DNA of 64,000 nt, from contig CAJHZI010000417.1 of the NCBI GenBank assembly GCA_905160935.1, forward strand, positions 1,095,501 through 1,159,500, read 5' to 3'. The position numbers and the translations under genes are program-made. Positions 20,001 to 31,800 of this stretch are shown here, one piece after another (positions within the stretch are counted from its first letter, which is position 1; each line of letters begins with the position of its first letter). Origin of the DNA: Enchytraeus crypticus. Taxonomy: Eukaryota > Annelida > Clitellata > Enchytraeida > Enchytraeidae. The notes beneath the pieces are model-generated. The model was not told the origin of the DNA. It did not search any database and saw only the letters and a list, made by a program, of their open reading frames with translations.

Positions 20001-23000
20001 AATATCATCACGAACATGAAACCTGTTTCCGCACCTAACATCATCATGGACGAGAACCTGGTTTCACTGAGCCTAATATCACATGACTGAACCTGTTTCA
20101 ACTGCCCTAAATCTCATGACGTCCTCACTGAGCCGAGCTTACTTGAGGTCCAGAACATGTGAGCACAGAGCGCCCACACCTCGACACTGGTCAGGTTTCT
20201 TGAGGAGCTTGAGGCAGCGAGGGCGCACTGAGTCCTCAGAGGTCCGTGGTTCTCCTCCGTGAAACACTCCATCGCTCAAACGTCGAGATATGAGAGCGAT
20301 AGCAGCCGCTGAGCACGGCTCTCTCCTATCTCCTCCTCATACAGCGTGAATGCCTTCATCAGTACAATCAAGCAATACAATCAATACAATGCAATGCATA
20401 CAATACAAATATAATACTATCTCCTCCTCATACAGCGTGAATGCCTTAATTAATACAATTCAACAGAGTGCAACAATACAATACAATTCAATACAAGCTA
20501 TAGCAGCCAGCTGTGCCCCTAACTTCTCTACATACAGAGCAAAGTCTTTCTGCAATACAATACAAATATATAATCAACGATACCATACACAAAACAACAC
20601 TGAAAAAACACCCTAACTCAATATTATATAGTATGTGTTGTATAGCATATAAAATGAAGATTCTACAGGTATTGATATCATTGAAGGTAAGCGTACGATT
20701 GAACAACACTCATTAGTCCATATTAAATCGTAGATTTTAGTTAGTTTATTTTTATTTTAGATTTAGTTTTAGTTTTGTATTTATGTGGAGAAATGAGTTA
20801 TCTTGTCATAAGAGCAAACACACTGAAGAAATTTTTAGATCAGTCTTTGGTTATCAGTCTATTAACACAACAACCTGGTTACGCCACAGTCTATCGTATT
20901 AACAGCACACACCTGAGACATGATTCATACGCCACAGTCTCTTGGTTATCAACTATTAACACATGCACACACCTAGACATGATTCATACGCCACAGTCTC
21001 TTGGTTATCAGTCTATTAACACATGCACACACCTGAGAGAATGAATTCATACGCCACAGTCTCTTGTTTATCATTCTGTTATGAATTCATACGACACAGT
21101 CTCTTGGTTTCATCCCTGCACACAGAGACATGAATGCATACGCCACCGTTCTGGTTATCAAAGTCTATTAACACGTGCCACACAGAGACATGAATTCATA
21201 CGCCACAGTCTCTTGGTTTATCAAAGTCATTAACACATCACACACCTGAGACATGAATTCATACGCCACAGTCTCGGGTTATCAAAGTCTATTAACACAT
21301 GCACACACACCTGAGACATGAATTCATACGCCACAGTCTCTTGTTATCATCTATTAACACATGCAGCTTGCACACGGTGTCACAAAGTCTATTAACACGT
21401 GCACACACCTGAGACATGAATTCATACGCCACAGTCTCTTGGTTATCAAAGTCTATTAACACGTGCACACACCTGAGACATGAATTCATACGCCACAGTC
21501 TCGTGGTTATCAGTCTATTAACACATGCACACACCTGAGACATGAATTCATACGCCACAGTCTCGTGGTTATCAAAGTCTATTAACACGTGCACACACCT
21601 GAGACATGAATTCATACGCCACAGTCTCTTGGTTATCAGTCTATCAACACATGCACACACCTGAGACATGAATTCATACGCCACAGTCTCGTGGTTATCA
21701 GTCTATTAACACGTGTACATACCTGAGACATGAATTCATACGCCACAGTCTCGTGGTTATCAGTCTATTAACACGTGTACATACCTGAGACATGAATTCA
21801 TACGCCACAGTCTCGTGGTTATCAAAGTCTATCTGAGAAGCAGCTAGCGCCCCCTGTAGAAACAGTCTGAGTGGTAACTCTGCCAGCTCTGCCTTTATCA
21901 GTGCTCCTATAGTCGTGTGACAAAACTGAAAAATCTTCTGACACTTCTTATCCCACTTATCATCCTGTAGAATATTAACAACAAAACTCTCCATATCATC
22001 CACAGTAGCATACCAATATCCTTCTGATTTTTCTTGATAAATTTATAATACTACAATTTATTAAGAATATGTAAATAAGAACTTTAGAAATAATCACCAT
22101 AATCGTCCAAAACTGTAAACACAAAAATTATCTACCTATGCATGTGTTCTGCATCTTTGTTGATGCAGACTCTTTTGCAATTTGGTTGTCATCAGATCGA
22201 ACAAGAAAATAAGTATCAGTGATTATGTTCTGCAGTATTACTCCAGTAAGCCAACTAAGCGTAGCTACTTTAAATGATAGGAACTTTTTAACTCGCATGA
22301 TAGTAAGTGAAGCTACTATATTATAGCTAATTTAAACTTAGAATTTTACTGTAGTAATACTACATTACTAATATTTGCTGTACTAATATACTACGCTCTT
22401 ATTATCATGTATACATTGTACATATGATCATATGTTGATTTAGTATGTTAGTATGTTATCGATCTGTTATCGATTACAAAACATATCTACTACAATTTCA
22501 TATTTGCCCTCATTTTGTATGCATGAATTTACAATTGCGTACCCTGAACTGTTTTTAAAATAATTGCAGCCTCGATAGGCATTCATCAGAGCCTTCGGCC
22601 CAGTATGACCAATTATTACTAATTAATTGTTGACCAATTAATATAATATGATAATATAATAGTAATATAATATATAATTGTGAGTTGGTGCAATCATTCA
22701 TCATTTATTTAACTCTGGTTATGCAACAGTGACACAAGTAATCGTTCCACCTCGATGTCATGTAACATAGAGAATACACACATGTCACACTTAAACGCAC
22801 CCTTACACACACACACACACACACACACTCACACAAACACATACGCACTCACACAAACACACACACACACACACGCACACACATATACACACATAAAGCA
22901 TGAACTAAAGAGTGAACCTCTGTTTTAAGCTGATAGTACTTGAATGCGAGGCGATACATAGAGAAGACAATGGGAGGTAGTGTGTGACGTATGCGCTGAC

Positions 23001-24842
23001 TTCCACCATTCCCAAACTGTTTACACGCTCCATTCAATACCTACACACGCGTTACCACATAACTCATTTTAATACACACACACACACACACACATACATC
23101 ACCACATCAGAATCACATACAAGTGCAATCGTAAACAGTGCTTAATCAATGAAAATATTTAATATCCACTGGATATTAGTTCAGCTGAATAAATCTATAA
23201 AAATAACACAGCTAATCACACCTCTTAACTGATATATGAATTGCATATATCTCGTAGCTTACAACTCTTCTATTTATCTTTGTCCTCTATTTTCTTCGGT
23301 ATTTCTAGATCTAATTCCGTTAACTAAAAGCCTGACATCCTTTGTCTTAGTCTTCTTCTAATTCAGCACACCGGGTAAGAAAGCACAGGATGTTTGTTCA
23401 AGGCATTTCCATAACCTTATCTATGGAAGTAAATTTCTAAAGCTTCTACACTACTGATATCTTCATTCCACAACGATCATCTTTCAGATTTGAGAGAATT
23501 TGAGTACAGAACAAAGATTTTACTATCTTCATCCTAGAGACATTTTTGATTGTTAAAAGTTCTTCTACCAAAGCTTCAATCATTCATCACACTATGACCT
23601 CAAAAATACTATGAGATAATAGTTTAAATACTATGAAATGGAGGCAGGCCTTAACTGCCTTTAGATTAGGGGAGAGGAAGAGTAGGAGATGTTCCAATGT
23701 GCCCAAAGAATAAGTCTATCGGAAAAGTACAGTAAAAATCCAGCTATCTAAAAACTAAATCAAATAATACCATATATCAAAATCAATTCAGTGAATTGAT
23801 TATTGAACCTATAAATAAAAACATATGGAGTCTAAGGACGTTATCCTCTAACACAGAAGACATACGAGGTACTGCTGATCAGGGGTGTCACCCTGCATGA
23901 GGTGAATGAGGCGTCCAATCATCGCTTGTTCCTCCGCAAAGTCTTCAGCATCCACATCATCCGGCTGATCCTGTTGATCCTGAACCAGTGGAGCAACCAG
24001 ACTCAGCACTCCATCAACCTAAGCATCAACCAGTGAAGCAACCAGACTCAGCACTCCATCAACCTAAGCATCAACCAGTGAAGCAACTAGACTAAGCACT
24101 GTATCTACCTAAACATCAACCAATGGAGCAACTAGACTAAGCAATCCATCAACTTAAACATCAACCAGTGGAGCAACTAGACTAAGCACTGTATCAACTA
24201 AGAGAAATAAAGACCGCCACACTGACAGCCAGACCTAGACAGACAGACGTCTAGACATACAGCTAGACAAACAGACAGCTAGACAAACAGACAGACAGCC
24301 AGACAGACAGACGGCTAGACAGGCAGACAGACAGACCTGTTCCTGAGTTGGAATGACGGTCTCGTTGTCTAGGATGTTGTTGACGATGTAGATACTGAGA
24401 GATTTACGAGCATAGAAATCAAAGTATTCGACGAGAGGAGCGAAGTGATTTAGCTTGAGAACAGTGAGGATGTTGTTGTAGCAGTCCACAGGTATCTTCA
24501 TCAGTCTGCTCAGCTCCCTCGATACTGCACTGCTTGAATCAACACTGTACACACATAGACATACACACACATACACATAGACATACACATAGACATACCG
24601 CTCTGTTTGAATCAACACTAAACACATACACACACATACACATAAACATACTGCACTGATTGAATCAACACTGCACACATGCACACACACACACACATAC
24701 ACATACACACATACACATAGGCATACAGCACTGCTTGAATAAACACTGCACACATACACACCTACACATAGACATACACACTGACATACACATAGACATA
24801 CACATAGACATACAGCACTGATTGAATTAACACTGCACATAT

Positions 24843-24903
<61 letters not shown>

Positions 24904-25384
24904 TTCAGCACTGCTTGAATCAACACTACAAGCATACACGCATACACACATACACACACACATAGACATACAAATAGACATACTGCACATCTTGAATCAA
25001 CACTGCACACATACACACAGACATACTATACTGCTTGAATAAAGTCTAAGCGCATACACATATATACGTAGAAAGAAACTACACAGAAACATACAACACC
25101 ACACACATACATACATAGAGACATCTATAGAAGAATACAAGTATTTTATTAGTCTGACTGAGTCCTTCAATACTATTCAAGCAGTCCTATGTTACTTTGC
25201 TACTAATACACTCTACACATATACACAGAGATAAAAACATTTTGAGCTAAAAATTAAAAATTGTATTTAATTCGGTCCTTCATTCTAGACACCGCAATCC
25301 GTGAACCAACACTGAGTCTATTAAGTAAATACTTTGTATTGATCATCATCATCCAATAATGTATGCAGCACTTCTTGCTCATAC

Positions 25385-25462
<78 letters not shown>

Positions 25463-28400
25463 TACATGTAGGTAAACGTACATTCATACATTCTACATGT
25501 AGACTGAACAGAGTCAAAGATTTTACTCGTCGAGTCAAACATCAACAACTCAACGTCATAATGCTTAGAGTTAAAAACAACAGGCTGCAGAAATGTCCTA
25601 CTCAACATATCACACAATTGGCCTCCCTCATACAATTAACAGAATTTTAATTCTTGGGAATCAGTTTATATATTAACCGTAGTCAAAACTGCAATAAATT
25701 ACTGAAATGCGTACAAACTTTTGATTAGATATTAAAAGATAATAATTGGGTTTTATATTCTATAAAGGATATTCTTAAGCTAATATTTTGTCATCTTATA
25801 AGTAAGAGGCTTTAAAAATAATCTACACGAAAAGAGTAGGATAAATAGACCCTTAGGAATGAACGGAAGCACCTAAATGTTACTGCTCCATATGCAGTTT
25901 AGCGAGTAAAAACAATAATAATAAAAAGACTCCACGTTTGATGTTTCGTCCGTGGCTGGAGCCAGTGGCAAAGTCGGTAAGACACTCGACCGCGGATCTG
26001 TCTGTGCGGGCTCGCGGATCTGTAATCCTGGGCTCGCCCGTCACTGACATCGCTTTTGAGTGAGAAAACTGACGTTAACCTTAGCATTTTTTAGCTTTTT
26101 TTCCAATGCGATGGTTGGGGTCGTGTTACATCTGAGAGAGAAAATGGCGACTAATTGTTAGAGCACTCACTGGTCGAGATTAAGTCTATGGAAGATTTCC
26201 TCCGTGGTCTCCAGCACTTTGTTGACGTAGTCAATTCTGTCCGGATAACATTTGATGGCAAGATTAACTAGAGCTACCTGCAGAGACACTATGTCTTCAG
26301 GAGGCATATCTGGACGGTTCTACACACATACATACACACCTAACTAGAGCTACCTGCAGAGACACTATGTATACAAGAGGCATATCAAAACTGATTTAGA
26401 CAAATATATAAACAAATGCAAACAAACACATCTAAATACAACTATGCAATACAATTGTAGACATGCAAAAGTTATAAATTCATGTATGATTAGTTATTTA
26501 AGTATAGAAACAAATCACTTCATAGAATTGATTATTTAATGTACACAATTTTTAAAATGAGAATTACATTCATGACTTCAAAGAAACACTAACACTACTT
26601 TAATGCTGATAATTATTTAGCCAAACTTTCCCTGCTAATGGACAAATTGCCCAAATTGTTTATTAAGTGACACATTTTACTCAATTTCCAAACTATTACA
26701 AATGACAAAAATATTATTAGCATTCAAAATAGTATCAACTTTTTTAAGGACAGCCTTAGCCAAATCATGATAATCTAAATTTTATACTGAATTTTCAAAC
26801 TAAAAAGTCTTTTAACTATCAACGAAAAATGTTATCGAGCTGAGAACACTCGTTCAATATCAGCAAGTAAAATAAAGCTAATAACGAAATTCAAGAAAGA
26901 ACAACTGAAAATGATGCATAAAATAAAACAGAGATTAACAGATGAAATAGTAACCTGAATGATTTGAGAAATCTGTTGAGAGAATATATCAAACAACTGG
27001 ATGTCTTCAGGTATAGAGCATCTCCCTCCTTCTCCTTTCCCAGAAAATTGTGCTAATCTATGCAAATATACATACGCAGACAAATAACAACTCCCATATA
27101 AAATTTTCGTGTGCAGGTATTACACAGATAAACAATACCTCACATATAAAAACTTACGTGTGCAGGTAAACACTGTAGAGGAACTGACTAGTTCTGCAGC
27201 ATCAAGCACTGAGTGCTACCGTCGTCCAATACAACATCGAACACACAGCGGAATGAAGGTCAGGTTGGCACGCAAATAATAAAAACCTAAATAAAAGTGT
27301 ATATCTAATGTTCAGAAGATACGGAAAACAGAAGAAGAAGGGACAATTAAGGAGCTTTAAGTGTCAGCCGAAACTCAATTTGTTAAACAAACAACAAAAC
27401 TTGTAAACGACACGAAAACGATAGATCTTCAACTGCCTACAAAGTCGCTGATAGGAAATCGAAGGTTTATGTAATGACAAATTAGCATGTTCTTGGTCCA
27501 AAGAATGAGGTCTCTTCGCATGTACTGAGGTCTCTTCGCATGTACTGAGGTCTCTTCGCATGTACTGAGGTCTCTTCGCATGTACTGAGGTATCTTCGCA
27601 TGTACTGAGGTCTCTTCGCATGTACTGAGGTCTCTTCGCATGTACTGAGGTCTCTTCGCATGTACTGAGGTCTCTTCGCATGTACTGAGGTATCTTCGCA
27701 TGTACTGAGGTCTCTTCGCATGTACTGAGGTCTCTTCGCATGTACTGAGGTCTCTTCGCATGTACTGAGGTCTCTTCGCATGTACTGAGGTCTCTTCGCA
27801 TGTACTGAGGTCTCTTCGCATGTACTGAGGTCTCTTCGCATGTACTGAGGTCTCTTCGCATGTACTGAGGTCTCTTTGCATGTACTGAGGTCTCTTCGCA
27901 TGTACTGAGGTCTCTTCGCATGTACTGAGGTCTCTTCGCATGTACTGAGGTCTCCTCATATGTACTGAGGTCTAATTGAATGTACTGCGGTCTAATTGAA
28001 TGTACTGAGATCTCCACTAATACAACAACAGACGTACATAGAATAACTTCTGACAAAGTCTCAGGATATCCTATAAAGAAACTGCCAAAGAATGCAAGGT
28101 TTAAGACGCATTTAAACATATAATGTCATGTGCATTGAACACTGACCTCAATAATCAACTGCACTATGCGTAACGTCAGTTTTAAGAGTTAAAAATATTC
28201 ACTGTGCAATCAGGGCTGTAAGATACCTGTCAATGAGAGCAATGATGATGTTCTTGACATTGACGTCAGGGTGAAGGTCAGCGCAGGCCTGTAGGAAGTT
28301 GCTGAGGGTTTGTAGGTGATACTCGTCAGGAAACACCTGCAGCCAGTTGTGCACATTGAATGTCTTAATAGCGCAGGGTAATGTCATGAAGTTTTAAATG

Positions 28401-28804
28401 ACAGATCCTAGGTGAATTGAACCCTCATGGGCACAAATCCCGACCGCGCTGATCTGAGAGTAAAATCTCGGACATTCACTGGACTGATTATACGGAAAAT
28501 GGTCTAAATTGCCTAACGGTTTAAACATGTGGTATTAAAAAGTGATAGATATCAACATAGTTGATCATTTCACTATAACGCGTGTTTTTACTTTACATAG
28601 ATATATTTCAATATGACAGTACCTAAGAACAAGAAGATATATTTATACACACTGGTGTTAAGACAGACAGGGAAGTTCTTGATATCATAATAAATTCAAA
28701 AAATGCATCTATAGTGAATCTCAATTGACTACAAAAAATCATAAGATTGTTATTCCTTACAACAGTCTCTGGCATTGAATTGAACATTGATATTATTATT
28801 ATTA

Positions 28805-28848
<44 letters not shown>

Positions 28849-31800
28849 AACGAAAACTTACATAGCAGTGCCATGGCCGAACTCAGTCTTCGAGACTACT
28901 TCACAGAAAGAGTTCAATAGTAATAATAACCTAAATAACAATTAGATTTAAATTACTATCTAAACTAGTATAAAATGTCTACATATGAGTGGAACTTTAT
29001 ACCATCCAGCAATACTCAGTCTTGTCTTCATATACCAAATACTTATATTAAACTTACATACGTATATAGTAGTTTTATGTAGAAAAACTACACGACCACA
29101 ATATTGTTTTGACGCAACAACCGAAAGCTAAATACACTCATATCTCAAACATGTCATAACGACATTACAGTATTTACTGAAGCCAGTAATATCAGAGAAA
29201 TGATTGAACAAGCAGACCTGAATGATGCATTCCATCAGATACTCCTGTGATATAGCGTCCTTACAACTGACCACTTGCTCCAGTACTCCTGGTAACACCA
29301 TCTAAACATACACAGACATACATCCACACATACACACACAAACATGTAGCATCCCTACAACTAACTCCAGTACTCCTGACAACACCATCTAAACATACAC
29401 AGACATACATCCACACATCCAAACACAGACATGTAGCATCCAAGCAACTAACTCCAGTACTCCTGGAAACACCATCTACACATACACAAACGTACACAGA
29501 CAGATATAAAGCCCGTATCAGTAATTACAATTAAGTGTGTTTGAGATGAACAAACAGATTTGTTACTTTATTTTATATTTAATTTAATTTAACCAATTCA
29601 AAGGTAGACAAATTTAAAAGGCAAAATTACATAGCTATCAAGTGAATAAGAACAAGTAACATTTAAAATGCAAATATAATTCAATAGTAAAAAGTGCAAA
29701 AAAATTGAATCCCAATACACAGATTATTATATTCAGTATAAATATTCATCACTAGCCTTGTTATCATCATGTGATATTACTTTTCTTAATTTCAAAAATA
29801 ATTTAAATTATTAGCATGTAAAATAAAAATAAAGTAAAATCTATCACTTTTAATACCACATGTTTAAACCGTTAGGCAATTTAGACCGTTTTCCGTATAA
29901 CCAGTCCAGTGAATGTCCGAGATTTTACTCTCAGATCAGCGCGGTCGGGATTCGAACCCACGAGGGTTCAATTCACCTCAGGAATTCACCTATGTTCTCA
30001 GCCTAGCTAAACAAGTCCATTGTATATAACTGGAAAATATTTCCTGCGAGAAATAAAACACGGGTCTAAAATCGACTTTACAATTCTACTGCCTTATTAG
30101 TTCAATAACATATTAACCAATGATTCCGGCGTTGAGCCAACGCCACGGAACAGTGCATAACAGTCGGTATTTTAGGCGAAATTTTCTTTTTAATTTTGAA
30201 AAGTGGCAGCGACAAAATACGATATAAATTGCAGAATCTTATGCTACTAAAAAACCATTCTTTCAGCGATGAACCAAAACCTAAATCAATCTTATGAGAA
30301 AATAATTGTTATACTTTAAAAACAAAATAAGCTTAAAATCCCAGACGTTTATAAATATTCCCAAATTTATTCCATATCTTATATTTTATTTGACTTTTTG
30401 AATCGTTAGGATTTAGACCATATTCGAGTTGTAATGCCGTATAATCTGTAATGTCATTCTTATTCTCGTCTATATTTAGATGACTTAAATTTAGATTTAT
30501 AGTTTATTTAGAAAATTATACCTATGATAATCATAGGTATTGGAATGGAAAGGAGTTGGACAAGTACTGACAATAAGAGATTTGTCAATAACAGAAAAAC
30601 GTTTAATAAATAGTAAACATTTAATTCAATTCAGAAATATTAATTTTAAATGGCCTTAAATTTTTCTTGTTCTTGCTTGCATTCAAGATAGATTTAACTG
30701 TTCCTTCAGATATTTTTCAATAGACAGTTTTACAACAAGTATTTATTTCAATTCTAATATTTCATCACACGCACAGTTACATTTTCAATTGGGTTCATAG
30801 TATCATGCTGGATGGTTGAAAAAACCGTCAGGAAACAGCAAACCACTTTAGTATCTTCCTTTCAATAGTGATATAGCTAACCACATAGCTATCACCTTGT
30901 TCTGCAGTGTCATAGTGTCACATTATTCAGCAGTGTCATAATGTTAAGCAGTGTCATATTACTCAGCAGTGTCATAATGTTAAGCAGTGTCATATTATTC
31001 AGCAGTGTCATATTATTCAGCAATGTCATATTATTCAGCAATGTCATATTATTCAGCAGTGTCATATTATTCAGCAATGTCATATTATTCAGCAATGTCA
31101 TATTATTCAGCAATGTCATATTATTCAGCAATGTCATATTATTCAGCAGTGTCATATTATTCAGCAGTGTCATAATGTTAAGCAGTGTCATAATATTCAG
31201 TAGTGTCATATTATTTCTTCTCTGAAAACAAGAATATGATTTCATGTTGAGGTTATGAAATCAACAGATTGTCAAAATGACAAATTGCGGTAAAAAGTAC
31301 TTAGCTCAGTCAGCCCACTCATAAAGCCTATGTAACGTGTAACATGTACTTTAAAGCCATCTTCATGTCTCGAAAGCGTGTCAGTGACGACGAGATCAGT
31401 GGATTGAAACCTGCACTCACTGATCTGCAGACAGACAAATAACCAACATGCAACCGGCTCAGCACATGAGTACATGTAAAAGCTGGTAAAGCTGATGTTA
31501 ACGTCGTTTCATTTCTCGAAAGCGATGTCAGTGACGGGAGAGTCCAGGATTCGAACCCCACACATACTGATCCGCGGTCGAATATCTTACAAACAGCGCT
31601 ACATGCTCCAGCCATCATGTGCATACCTTCTTATATTTCTCGACATCAACACACTCAAGCTGACTGAGCCTGACGAGGTTAGTGCCCACCAGTATCCTCA
31701 ACTCTCTTCTCTCCTGCTCTCTCTTCTCCTTCTCTCTCGTGTGACCCTGGTGCTGCATCCTCACCCACAGCTTGTTCATCTCAGCAAAGTTGAGCTGTAT

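Noticed and set aside
21292-22003. Minus frames repeating [13 protein letters not shown] as a repeat protein
   Set aside because: Read-through of the exon 14 edge array into intron. Only the 21785-21964 part is a true exon.
27484-28010. CRISPR-like regular repeat array
   Set aside because: Units are contiguous without unique spacers, and the genome is eukaryotic. It is a minisatellite.
27364-28119. 251-codon minus frame with repeated [20 protein letters not shown]
   Set aside because: It is a 20-bp minisatellite read through, open in three frames at once, lying in a VPS35 intron with no start or splice support.
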